Shown here piece after piece: positions 43,370-53,250 of a DNA stretch of 64,000 nucleotides. Position 1 is the first letter of the stretch, and every line of letters begins with the position of its first letter. The stretch is from Pseudo-nitzschia pungens (lineage: Eukaryota > Bacillariophyta > Bacillariophyceae > Bacillariales > Bacillariaceae), in assembly GCA_037355855.1 (NCBI GenBank), contig CM074769.1, forward strand, positions 1,922,001-1,986,000, in the 5' to 3' direction. A model generated the notes under the pieces. The model saw only the letters and a list, made by a program, of their open reading frames with translations. It was not told the origin of the DNA and ran no database searches. The translations under genes and the position numbers were made by a program.

Positions 43370-43676
43370 GATCGACGACGAAACAATCGAAATGATTGCG
43401 ATGTGCGTGCAAACCGTGGGCAATCTTCTTTTGTCGAAACACGAGGACCGAAAAATAATGGGGTCAACCATGGCGCAGTGTCAAATAAGAACTATAGAAC
43501 TATTTTCAGGTGTTTGAACAAACCCAACAGTAGATTGTTTCCGACTTGCTACTCGTAGTTTCCTCGCCTCCGATGTGCTGCTTGCGAGGGAAACGATTAT
43601 ACGACCGGTATGGAGAACGTGTACAACGAGTATTGCAATTACTACTTGTATATCATTATCATTACTATAATCATCA
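43370..43676. other. Convergent intergenic region
   Basis: It holds the 3' ends of the TBP and COX17 genes. I see nothing else in it beyond A/T-rich att/atc words at 43650-43676. Confidence 0.4.
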
Positions 43677-44091
43677 TTATTTGACATCAAATCCCTCGTC
43701 ACGCAAACACATTTTGTGAGCTTCGATCAACTTTTGGCAATCCGGATCTTCCTCCCCACGAAAGACAACGCACTCGTCGCGCGCCTTTTTCGTATCCGGA
43801 CAGCAACAGCAAATTGGCTTTCCGGTCTTGATTCCCAGCTTCTTTTTCGGTTTCGTCTCCTGCAGCCAGCCGTGACAAGGGACCAATCGAAAGGTTGGTC
43901 GAACGAACGAACAAAGGAACGAATCGTGATCCAATGCCGGAAATGAGCAAAAGAAAATCAAAGCTCGGCGTCAGATCGGGTCGATTGGTTGGAAAAAATC
44001 ATCTCCTGACTACTCTGATCGCGAAAATTGTTTCGCTTACCGTCGATGGCGGAGGCGGCGGGGTCGCCGGTGTCGAACTTGCTTGGCCCAT
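43677..44091 (-). CDS. COX17: COX17 cytochrome c oxidase copper chaperone, 2 exons
   Basis: Minus-strand exons are 44091-44041 and 43859-43677 (intron GTAAGC...CTGCAG, 181 bp, phase 0), giving 77 aa. The first 17 residues ([17 protein letters not shown]) precede the conserved core [17 protein letters not shown]...[17 protein letters not shown]. Adjacent cysteines before PDTK bind Cu(I), and the twin CX9C pattern (C-x9-C twice) forms the disulfide hairpin used for Mia40-driven import into the mitochondrial intermembrane space. COX17 hands copper to Sco1 and Cox11 for cytochrome c oxidase assembly. The length fits the family (60 to 80 aa). The first exon is supported by an in-frame ATG and good splice sites. 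Confidence 0.93.
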
Positions 44092-44326
44092 GGTGTCTTG
44101 TCGTCGGGTAACTTTGGTGAGGATTATACAGCCGTTCGGCGTTGGAACTTGGAACGGCGAGCCTGCGACTTGCAACGAGAAAAGATGATGATGAAAACGA
44201 TCAGCGAACGGCGAACGGCGAACGATTGACTCACAAGAGATGATAATGGTAGGCAACTTACTATTTTTTATTCAAAACTATAGGAAAGAAAAATTACCAC
44301 CCAACAGCAAGAAGGAGCTAAATAAG

Positions 44327-44398
44327 TCCGTCATAGTATAGTGGCTAGTATCCCCGCCTGTCACGCGGGAGACCGGGGTTCGATTCCCCGTGACGGAA
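44327..44398 (+). tRNA. tRNA-Asp (anticodon GTC)
   Basis: The cloverleaf is clear: a 7-bp acceptor stem TCCGTCA/TGACGGA, anticodon stem CCCGC/GCGGG around loop CTGTCAC, and T arm CGGGG TTCGATT CCCCG. It is intronless and 3' CCA is not encoded, as expected for a eukaryotic nuclear tRNA. It lies 6 bases before a tRNA-Ala on the same strand. Confidence 0.95.
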
Positions 44399-44404
44399 AT
44401 ACTC

Positions 44405-44477
44405 GGGGGTTTGGCGCAGTTGGCAGCGTGTGTGCTTAGCATGCACAAGGTCGCCGGTTCGATTCCGGCAATGTCCA
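44405..44477 (+). tRNA. tRNA-Ala (anticodon AGC)
   Basis: The acceptor stem is GGGGGTT/AATGTCC, the D stem GCGC/GCGT, the anticodon stem TGTGC/GCACA with loop TTAGCAT, and the T arm GCCGG TTCGATT CCGGC. The G3:U70 wobble that marks alanine tRNAs is present. Position 4:69 is a G-G mismatch, unusual but single. A T-rich tract (atttattttt, 44482-44493 region) can stop RNA polymerase III. Confidence 0.88.
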
Positions 44478-44788
44478 CGAACGATTTATTTTTGGAGAGG
44501 AATCCAAGCAATGAAGCCAGAATGAGGGCTACGCTATCTGTGTATTACTTGGAGTAAATCACACTCATGTATGTCTATTTTTTAAGCAAGATACAAAATA
44601 TCGGCGTTTGGTTTTTTTTTGAATGAAAACTTGATGAAGAGTTTCCCATCTTTTTTGTTGTGCTGATCACGTGCGTTCGATTAAGCCAAAATGCCTTTTT
44701 CATAGATTCTGTTCCTTGACGTAGTGGAATTGGAGACGGGCAAAGATTGGCGCATGCTAAATCATGGCCTTTTCTAACTAGAAACCAG
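44478..44788. other. Intergenic after the tRNA pair
   Basis: A T-rich Pol III terminator candidate lies just after the tRNA-Ala. Otherwise I see nothing; the 3' end of the EED-like gene lies at its right side. Confidence 0.4.
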
Positions 44789-47305
44789 TTATCGTTTTTT
44801 GGATTTTGCTTTGCGATCTTTAATCATTTCAACCGGTGATCCGTTGAGCATCAGCCAATCGGTGGCTCGATCAATGTCTCCATCGGCGTCACGAAGGGCC
44901 TGCCTCGCTTCACCTGCTCGAAAGCCCATCTCTACGAGCGCCGTAACCGAATGGTCGAAAGAAGCACTGGGTGTCGAAGACGATTGACTCGCTTCTTCTG
45001 CCATTCTGCGACTTTGTTCCCTGCGACTGGGAGTATTCCTCGACGAGGAAGCTGCAGGCATCGCCTCACTCTTGGTTTCTTCTAAATATGACGACGTCGA
45101 AGATCCACTCGCTTCTTTTGACGCTCGGCGTCGTTTTCCTTTATGATGAGAACCGACCTTTGTCGACGAAGCTGCAGGCTTAGCATCGCACCTACTTTTT
45201 TCTGAATGAGATCTTCTTTTTTCGGTCAAATCAATGATTGGTACTGCATCCGGATCAAGTTCAGTCAAATCAATAATTCCCGTATCAGGCGATTTAGAGG
45301 CAGACTTTGATTCGGTCAAATCTATCAGTGAGGTAGTTGTGGGAATCGCAGACTTCGGTTTCTTTGAATTCGTAGGATTGTCAATGGATTTCTTCTTCTT
45401 TGCATTCGTAGCATTGTTGACAGACTTCGTTTTGTTTGAAAAATTTGTAGGATTGGCAACGGACTTCGTTTTCTTTGATGCTGAAGACACTTTCTTTGAT
45501 GCTGTAACGTTGGCATCAGACTTCATCTTCTTCCGATGTGGCGCTGGGGTGGCTTCCGTCAAGTCAACAAGTTGGGACTCCTCTGGAAGACGAGTACTGG
45601 ACTTTGTTTTTCCAGACTTGGACGACGTGCATTCAGTCAAATCAATGAATGGCCTCTCCGGAAACTTGGGATTTTTCTTGGAGACCCTCGAGTGCGATTT
45701 TGCAGATTCGGTTCCATTGTTATCGGGGGAAGATGCAGAGTTGGCAACAGATCTGGATACCCGGGATTTTGATGTCGACATTTCACTAGTATCAACACCG
45801 GAAGAAGACGTAGGTTTGGCAATAGACTTGGAAACCCGAGTGGATGATGTTGCCATTTTGGTCTGATCAAAAGTCAAGGAAGGCACATCACTAGAAATAG
45901 ACTTCCTTTTTTCGGAAATCTGTGGCCGAACTTCCATCTCATCATTAGTTGAGGAGTTTGTAGCAGAAGTAGGTCTTTCGGACTTGGATGACGTTGTATT
46001 TATTGTCTCATCATCAGTTGGTGAAGACTTGGGGTTGGTAAGAGGCGTTGTCCGCACGCTTCGACGACACCGTTTTTTGGTTTTCTTCCATAGAAACACA
46101 GTGCCACCTTCGTCGCAACCAACCAAGGTTTCTCCATCTGGACCAAATGCCAAAGCCCGTTTTATCGCCGAATCTGTTTTGTTTCCTTTCGTCTTTTTTA
46201 TCGGTCTAAGAATTTGAACAGCTTGCTGACTCTGCCTCCCAAAACTTTTGATTTTCAGATCCCAGAGAAAAACTTCGCCAACTCTGTTTCCAACAGCGAG
46301 AAACGAAGAGTGGAAAGCGTCGGGATCATTCAAGGAAGTGGCGAATTTTACGAAATAAACTTCACCGTTCGGGTAACCGAATTTCTTGATTGGCATGATG
46401 CTGCTCTTTGTATAATCACCGTCTTCATGTATCAGAGGTTTCCAAAGTATTATTTCGTTATGAGTCGATTTTGACAGGACCATATCCCCAAGCCAGTCAA
46501 CGCAATCTACTATATACGAGTGGACATCATTGTGTACCGAAGCAGCAACTCGTTCGGTATGAGGATTGAATTGTGATCGATTCTTTACAAAATGAGGAAG
46601 ATAAGAAGATGCTTGAATGGCCTCTTGTAACCTTGGGCTATCGAATACGTTCCAAACACAGATTTGAAACGCTTTCATTCTGGAGCCTTCGGGGATGGGA
46701 TTGTTCTCCTTGACCTCTTCCCCTCCTCCCGATACTATATGCGAACCGGTTGGGTGCCAGGCAACGGAAAGAACATCACCAAAGTGCCCATCCGGCCATC
46801 CGACAAAAATGCACACATTCGCTAAGGTATCCAGATTCCAAAGCCGAACTTCATCTTGCGTCGAACTACAAAGCAGATTGTATTTCATGCCCTTGTGTTC
46901 GCAGGCAATAGCCTTCAAATCGAAAATGGAACTGAGACTACCTTTCAGGGTGTCGTCTATTTTTTGGGCATCGACATCAATCACCAAGATATCTCCACCA
47001 GCACCACCGACGCACAGTATTCGTTTCGTTTGTTCCTGCTCTTGCTTCTCTTCTCCTCTCTTCGACGGTAGCTTCCGACGCGCGAAGGCGATTGCATAAA
47101 AGTCTTCCTCGCTGTTGGACGACGCGTATCGTTGACAGAGTTCAAATTCTTGGCCATCGAATTCGTACAGAGTCGCGTGCCGACCACCACAAGTCGCAAA
47201 ATATTGGTATTTCACTTCTCCCTCGGTGCAAGTTTCGTTTGAAAATGCGATTGACCACAACGGTTCTTGTTGGTTTCGTTTTTCTTGCGAAAAGGAGAAT
47301 GCCAT
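44789..47305 (-). CDS. EED: Polycomb EED/ESC homologue with SUMO-interacting motifs and a UBA domain
   Basis: A single exon encodes 838 aa from ATG 47305. Residues 1-400 form a WD40 propeller with strong EED/ESC/FIE signatures: FATCGGRHATLYEF, EEDFYAIAF, VDCVDWLGDMVLSKS followed by NEIILWKP, and LAVGNRVGEVFLWDL. EED is the PRC2 subunit that reads H3K27me3 and activates the methyltransferase. The aromatic-cage positions appear kept as F, Y, Y and F (animal F97, Y148, W364, Y365). After this comes a Ser/Thr/Lys-rich tail of about 430 residues, not part of known EED proteins. It holds five SIM-type motifs (FIDLTE, LVDLTE, LIDLTE, IIDLTE, IIDLTE), then a UBA-like three-helix motif near 785-825 (ALVEMGF...ALRDADGDIDRATDWL). 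This suggests SUMO and ubiquitin binding in a chromatin reader. It is divergent from COQ7. Confidence 0.9.
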   Translation of the reverse strand: MAFSFSQEKRNQQEPLWSIAFSNETCTEGEVKYQYFATCGGRHATLYEFDGQEFELCQRYASSNSEEDFYAIAFARRKLPSKRGEEKQEQEQTKRILCVGGAGGDILVIDVDAQKIDDTLKGSLSSIFDLKAIACEHKGMKYNLLCSSTQDEVRLWNLDTLANVCIFVGWPDGHFGDVLSVAWHPTGSHIVSGGGEEVKENNPIPEGSRMKAFQICVWNVFDSPRLQEAIQASSYLPHFVKNRSQFNPHTERVAASVHNDVHSYIVDCVDWLGDMVLSKSTHNEIILWKPLIHEDGDYTKSSIMPIKKFGYPNGEVYFVKFATSLNDPDAFHSSFLAVGNRVGEVFLWDLKIKSFGRQSQQAVQILRPIKKTKGNKTDSAIKRALAFGPDGETLVGCDEGGTVFLWKKTKKRCRRSVRTTPLTNPKSSPTDDETINTTSSKSERPTSATNSSTNDEMEVRPQISEKRKSISSDVPSLTFDQTKMATSSTRVSKSIAKPTSSSGVDTSEMSTSKSRVSRSVANSASSPDNNGTESAKSHSRVSKKNPKFPERPFIDLTECTSSKSGKTKSSTRLPEESQLVDLTEATPAPHRKKMKSDANVTASKKVSSASKKTKSVANPTNFSNKTKSVNNATNAKKKKSIDNPTNSKKPKSAIPTTTSLIDLTESKSASKSPDTGIIDLTELDPDAVPIIDLTEKRRSHSEKSRCDAKPAASSTKVGSHHKGKRRRASKEASGSSTSSYLEETKSEAMPAASSSRNTPSRREQSRRMAEEASQSSSTPSASFDHSVTALVEMGFRAGEARQALRDADGDIDRATDWLMLNGSPVEMIKDRKAKSKKR

Positions 47306-48043
47306 CGTGTCGACCAAGTCCGAAAGTATGCACCAGGGCTTTCAGTAGAACTTTCATGAACTTAATGTCGTGCTACCGCTATTGTTTGAGAGCGTGTTGT
47401 TGTTGACATCATGATCCTTCACAACGAAGTGCTGTCCTCCTAGAAGTTAGGTTGACGACTCCGAATGGAATTCGTAACAATGAGATGGTTTGGGAGAGAG
47501 GGAGAGGCGGAGAGGCATCATTAGAAAGACGAAAGATATTATTATTATTTTAAGGGTTCGGAACGTGTATTGCCAGGCAAATTTACGGTTGGCCCGCTCC
47601 AGTCCTGGTTGACAAGAAAAGCATGTTTGCACTGTAAATACGGTAAACTTAACTTGGTGCTCTACCGTAAATGATGAACCTCGTGATTGACGAGGATCGT
47701 GACTAGTGAAAGGCTGTTGCCGATCCTGTCTCTAAAAACAAAAACCCTCAAGATTTCTGAACAAATAAAAGCAATTCATTTTTGATTTTTGATGAGAAAA
47801 AATAACGATGATGTTTGATGTTCTTCGTTCATCGTTCATCTTCTGTCAACCGTCCAGCTCATCATACACAGTAACCTTAGTTGCAATGAGATCCATGCCG
47901 GTGCGATTCTGACACAAACGGCCTCCGATTCATTGTAGTTGGACTGTTCAACACTGGCGTTGAAACGAAGCCATCCAACTACCAGCCGTCGTAGTGATGT
48001 GGATCATTCAAACGACAAATAATCAAACATACCACACAAGAAA
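47306..48043. other. Divergent promoter region, EED-like / COQ7
   Basis: No gene is seen. It contains motif-like words tacggtaaacttaac and taccgtaaatg (47639-47675) and cagtaaccttag (about 47870-47881). Confidence 0.45.
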
Positions 48044-49108
48044 ATGCTGAATATCCATCGCGCATTCGTTCCGTCGGTCTTGAGGCACCGACCAGCTGCA
48101 AAATCGATTGGTTTTGCCGTGACAAGTGCCGATATTCCTCGGCATGGCTCTACGAACATCGTGCGAAACCTGCTTTCGAGGCACGGGGACGCTGCCGCAA
48201 TCGGTGTCCAGAAAACAGCCGACCGAAACAAATCATCGTCTGTCACACCGCAATTGGTACATGCGGCGCATCATCCACAGGTTTCCCCATTGTCAAAACT
48301 GAACAAGGAAATGATCCGAAACGAAATCCTGCAGTATTGGATGGTCGCCGAAGCTCTCGCAAAGGAGCGATCCAGTTCAAAGAGAAACCAACGGGGAGCG
48401 CGGTATTGTTGCTTCACGTATCACGACGCCAAGCGAGAATACGAATCACCCGGTTCGTCTTGGCACTGGCTGGATCGCGAACTATCGTCCAACTTGGCCG
48501 GTGAAACGGGCGCCGTGTATATCTACAAGGGAGCACTGTCCGCCCTGGATATCCTCTGTCGCCTGTCGTCGGGTGGCGACCACCAAACGCGTCGTCGGTT
48601 GTCGAGTGCGCAAGAATTTTGTCGCGAGCACCACGATACAGAAGAGTCGCACAGGCGGTTCTTCGAGATGATCGTGCCAGAGGGGAAGCACACGGCTCTC
48701 ATACCCCTGTGGAAACTCGCGGGATATTCGCTGGGATTTTTTCCGACGGTGATCGGTGGAACCAAGGCCCTTTTTGTGACCATCGAATCCGTCGAAACCT
48801 TTGTGGAAGAGCACCTGAAGGAGCAGATCGCAACCTTGGAGCAAACCACGCAGTCTGTCTCGGAAGACGACAACGACGCCGACAAAGATCTGCGGTACGC
48901 CACACCATCCTGTCCAGAATTGTTGGAGTTGTTGCGAGCGTGTTGCGAAGACGAAATCCATCACAAGGAAGAAGCAGCTCTCCGGTTGCTCGGTGACGAA
49001 CACGGAAATCCGACGCTGTCGTGGTCGCCTTCGTGGTGGGCAAAGCCATGGTCGAAAGTGGTCGGGGCAGGTTCCTCGATCGCGGCAGAATTAGCTCGAA
49101 GAGTTTGA
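48044..49108 (+). CDS. COQ7: COQ7, 5-demethoxyubiquinone hydroxylase
   Basis: A single exon encodes 354 aa from ATG 48044. It makes the last hydroxylation in ubiquinone synthesis, on the matrix side of the mitochondrial inner membrane. The di-iron four-helix bundle is clear: LDRELSSNLAGETGAVYIYKG (first Glu), DTEESHRRFFEMI (ExxH), GTKALFVTIESVETFVEEHL (Glu) and CCEDEIHHKEEA (ExxH). The hydrophobic helix ALIPLWKLAGYSLGFFPTVIGG matches the membrane-associated part. The N-terminal 90 residues are Arg/Ser/His-rich with no acidic start, as expected for a mitochondrial presequence. An acidic insert (SEDDNDADKD, about 280-290) lengthens the loop before the last helix. The product is longer than bacterial members, as many eukaryotic ones are. 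Confidence 0.94.
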   Translation: MLNIHRAFVPSVLRHRPAAKSIGFAVTSADIPRHGSTNIVRNLLSRHGDAAAIGVQKTADRNKSSSVTPQLVHAAHHPQVSPLSKLNKEMIRNEILQYWMVAEALAKERSSSKRNQRGARYCCFTYHDAKREYESPGSSWHWLDRELSSNLAGETGAVYIYKGALSALDILCRLSSGGDHQTRRRLSSAQEFCREHHDTEESHRRFFEMIVPEGKHTALIPLWKLAGYSLGFFPTVIGGTKALFVTIESVETFVEEHLKEQIATLEQTTQSVSEDDNDADKDLRYATPSCPELLELLRACCEDEIHHKEEAALRLLGDEHGNPTLSWSPSWWAKPWSKVVGAGSSIAAELARRV

Positions 49109-50838
49109 AATGAATGAATCCATCCTGTTTTAGAATGGATCTGTGAAGCATGCAACGAGCAACTGCTCTACAGCAGATACCGGATCGTCTTTGATCTGAG
49201 TCAAGAATGGGATTGAATCGGTTATTTACTACTGCTAAAATCAAAAATGGAATAAATTGGGGTCAAAGTGCAAACTTTGTTTTCGATGGATGAAAACCAC
49301 CGCATCTAGTAGAGGATCAAAGCATTGCGAACAGAAAGATTGAAAGACAAAGCGGGCGACACGTGCTCAATGATCAAACCATGGAGTAGAACTGTAATGG
49401 CTGGAGACTTTCAGCACAAAACAAAAGACTGAGCCCGGTGTTCAAAAGCTTGCCAATACAGCGGCATCTCCGGAGGCCTTGCCACAGCTCTTTTAGTGCG
49501 CAGTTTGGGCGTGAGAGTATAGGAGAGGAATGACTATGCAATGTCTCCGCTCGAACAACTTGGATGGAAAATGCAAACTACTTTATTTCTGATGTTTTAT
49601 GCTAACTTAATCGTACGAAGATCAATTACTCGTTTGTGTTGGAAAGCATCATTGAAGAAATCTATGAAGATACCTTATACTCTTCCGGGTAAGGTACCAG
49701 TACCAGCACGGGTATTAATCGTATCATCACTCGAAGTACGAAGTAAGGTTACCGTACTACGGTACGGTACATGGTAAGGTAAGCTTAAAACACGTACTAC
49801 GAAAACCTTACTTACTTGCAGTAGTATTATTCAACACGAGATCAACAGTTGACCGTTACCGTACGGTAAAAACCTTAGGCACAAAAAATAATACGAACGT
49901 ACGGTAAGGTTAAGACCTTACGCTTTCAGAAAAAAAGATTTGGCCACCGATGGGAACGGACTGGGATGTGGTACGTACGAGTACGTACTACACGTACTTT
50001 CCACGAAGTACAGTAAGTTACCATACATCGTAACCTAAGTTGGAAATGGACACATCATCATCAGTGATTCGCGATCGTGGTTTGCGATGACCGAATGGAC
50101 CTTGGATATTACTCCACATTCCACATAGCGTAAGAATTTGGAAGTGACATCAATTCCTAAATTTTCCACGATTGGTTTGATTGATACGACTAATTCTGAC
50201 AAGGTCGAAGAGAGAGAGACGCGCTAGGATTGGATCGAATTGTTTTCTTGTGTCAACAGAAGAAAAGGTCATTGCTACGTCATCCACGCACGACCGTACA
50301 TTTTTTTGGCTAACGGCATGAGTTGAAGTCTAAGACATATTGTCGACATCGCCTGCGCATTCCAGCGTAAAAGGAACTCTCAAAATGAATCTAGAATTCA
50401 TTCCCGAAACCGAATCATCAATCAACGATCGAAATTCAGCGAAATGCGGTTTACACGAGGAATGCCGTGTTGATTGCCCGAAAAAAGTTCTGCTCGTGAT
50501 TCTTTTTCGAACCAAGGAAGCACAAGTAGGTCCCAGAATAATCATCGGCTCAGCTTGCTCCACCATCACCTTGGTTCCTTCTCGCTATTGTGTACTTTGC
50601 GTGTGACGTTACGAGAATAAAAATAAATTATCGGTCCGGAAAGGATTCTCATATACTTGTAACTTGTGTGTCCTGCTACATAGTACGAAGCAACTGATAC
50701 GAAGTACAGTAGTCGTTAGCTAATCTTACAACGTCCTGCGCCTTTGCATTCACACAACCGGGCGTGCCCTGTTATCAACAGCAACTCCAACCCTCCGAAC
50801 AGTTCATCACAACTAGTCCTTTGGCACCGCAGACCAGG
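49109..50838. other. Intergenic (1.7 kb), densest motif cluster in the window
   Basis: No supportable gene is seen. A possible poly(A) signal (aataaa near 49250) follows COQ7. From 49685 to 50035 there is a cluster of GTAAGGTTA/TAACCTTAC, GTAC and acgaagta words in both orientations. Short frames at 49541-49777 and 50340-50606 have no family resemblance. Another GTAC-rich patch at 50680-50730 precedes the CCT gene. Confidence 0.5.
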
Positions 50839-52643
50839 ATGTTCGCCGTATCTCTTGCATCCGATACAAGCAGCAATGGAAAGAAGAAGAACCAGGTTTC
50901 CATCATCGACATGGCCAACGCTGCCTATTCGATGACGAGCGCTCCGACATCTTCTTCCGAAACCAACAGGAGCCGCAACAACAGCACCTCTTCTACGGCC
51001 ACCCTGGACGAGCGCCTGGACGCAGCAAGGGCAATGCTGGGAATTTCCCCCTGCTCCGTAGCCGACAGCAGAATGGGTCTGACATCCATGATGAGCAGCA
51101 GAGGAGGTGCGATCGGGAACGGAAACGGAAAACCGCGGCTATCCAGAGCGAGCAGGAGCGGCAGCGGCAACGGAAACGGCATTGTTGCGGGTCATTCCCA
51201 GAGGCAGCAGCAACCACAACCGTTGCTCCGTTTCCGGGACATCAAAGAAGAACCCCTGAAGGGATCTTCCGTAACCAGGATTGTCAGTGATGACACGAAT
51301 TCCACGAGCACGAGCGGCCGCCGCTCGCGTTCCAACTCGGCCGGGCTCGAAGCCTTGGCCTTTTTGGCAACCCGGGAACAGGAGGCTTCCACGATGACGC
51401 TTCCGGGACCGGCAGCAACAACAGCAGCAGCAGCAGCAACACCCTCCAACGAACATCTAACGGTTCCCTTTTCCGGTGTGCCAGTGGTTCCCAATCCCGC
51501 GGTCACTTCTTCGGACGATGACGATTCGGAAATCATGCCACCCCCTCCTCCCCGATCCACCAACACCAACACGACCAACACCGTTGTGAACATTCGAAGA
51601 CGGCGAAGCGTGTCCAATCCGGAGGGCATGGGAGACAAGTGGGGACTTCCCAGCACCAGCACCCCCGTGAGACGACTGCGGCTGGTTCTTCCCACTTCCA
51701 TTCTAGAGGAAGAAATGGCCGAGGCCAACGCGGCGGTCATTGCCAAGGAGAAGTCCACGGCGTCGGCTTCCGCACTGGCGGCATCCCTCATTCGCAGCGA
51801 TGCGGCGAATCACCACCGAATCATGAACATGCACCGGGTCAAGCTCCCCAAGCTGGTGGAGGAAGAAACCGAGGACGACGAGGTCGATGCGAACGAGCAA
51901 CAACAACAACAACAACAACAACACAGCGAAGAGGAAGAAGAGGACGAGGAGAACCTCGATCACGAAGAGTTGCTTCGCAGAGCCAGATCGCGTCTGCTGG
52001 AAGACTTGAGCCAGTCCAATCTGAGCGGGGAAAAGGGGGTGTTGACGCTTCCCCATTCGCTACGGAAATACAAAGAGGTAAGCACGCATGGCATTCCATT
52101 TGCTTTGATTGTGGAAGCAGCACGAATGCTTGTTGTGGAAAACTCACTTTGCTCACCGGTTTGGTTCGATTCTCTGTTCCATTCTCCCTCCTTCGCACGC
52201 ATCAGGTATACAACAAAAACGGCCGCATTGGAATCTACACTCCAGCGGAACGAGCGGCCATCATTGCTCGCTTCCAAAGCAAGCGGACCCGTCGCGTCTG
52301 GAACAAAAAGATTCGATACAACTGCCGAAAGAACCTCGCCGATCGGCGATTGAGAGTGAAGGGACGATTCGTCAAGAGATCCGTGACGGAAGCAGCGGCG
52401 GCCGCGGCAACGGCAACCGGGGAACCACCCAAACCGGTGGGCGGTGCCGCCGCGAACGACAAGACTCCAAAGACGGTTGCCGCTGCTGCTGCTGTTTCCA
52501 AGGCGGTACCCTCCTCCTCCGTTTCGGGAAATGCCGAGGTTAGTCGCGACACGGAAATGCCGGACGTGAGCGATCCCGATGCGGGATTCTGCCCGACGGA
52601 CGATCAGCCCTATCGCCGACTCCGTCGCCACACCATCACTTGA
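50839..52643 (+). CDS. CCT-domain protein, putative nuclear regulator, 2 exons
   Basis: Exons 50839-52077 and 52206-52643 (intron GTAAGC...CATCAG, 128 bp, phase 0) give 558 aa. Joining restores SLRKYKEVYNKNGRIGIYTP, the start of a CCT domain (CONSTANS, CO-like, TOC1), which continues ERAAIIARFQSKRTRRVWNK and KIRYNCRKNLADRRLRVKGRF to about residue 470. CCT domains carry a nuclear signal and contact CCAAT-binding NF-Y-type complexes and DNA. In plants they act in light and clock control. No B-box or receiver domain is seen. The long N-terminus is Ser/Asn/Ala-rich with a poly-Gln run (51897-51921), an acidic patch and a Pro-run (PPPPPR). The tail is Ala-rich. Target genes cannot be inferred. Confidence 0.87.
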
Positions 52644-53250
52644 AGAAGATACAAACAGAACTGTGCAAAGTATCGTACAAGAATGAATCGAATCAGTCCA
52701 ATCCAAAGCTATGCTATGCTATGCTATGCTACCGTATGCTATACACCACAATGCGATGCAATGCAATGCGACGACACACTACGTTCAAGCGAAGCAACAT
52801 GCGATCCAACAATAGAACAGAGCATACATCATCATCATCATAATATTATTATACGCACTGCCAAGTTCCAGGATTTACAAGCGCGTACGCACGTGCTCGA
52901 ACCCTGCCGCTCGGCACGACACTACGATCCAATCATCGATCAATCAATTCCGTCGATCACTCACCGAACCAAAAAGTACAATTTTGAGCTAACGCAACTA
53001 ATTGCGGCAATGATGCGCAACCACGAACTGCAACATATTATTTTTATGAACCATCAGCAACAAAACAATATAAAACACAACATAAGATAACACATTTTAC
53101 TCTTTCTCTCTCACCGGCAGCAAGGAAGAAAGCATACGATCCAAATTACTGCTATAATACAAGAGTTTTAAACACTACCGAACAAACCAATACAGACCAG
53201 TTCAGTCGTTACACCGTGCACTCCCCGTTCGTTCGCCCGTGCTTCGATTA
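52644..53250. other. Convergent intergenic region
   Basis: No gene is seen. It contains a (GCTAT)n microsatellite (about 52708-52730), atgcaatgc words (52752-52770) and catcatcat (52828-52840). It holds the 3' ends of the CCT and PPR genes. Confidence 0.45.

Noticed and set aside
49685..50035. Interstitial telomere repeat
   Set aside because: The words are GTAAGGTTA/TAACCTTAC, not TTAGGG, and are irregularly spaced in both orientations.
50340..50606. 88-codon frame before the CCT gene
   Set aside because: Short, no domain, no splice link to the neighbouring gene.
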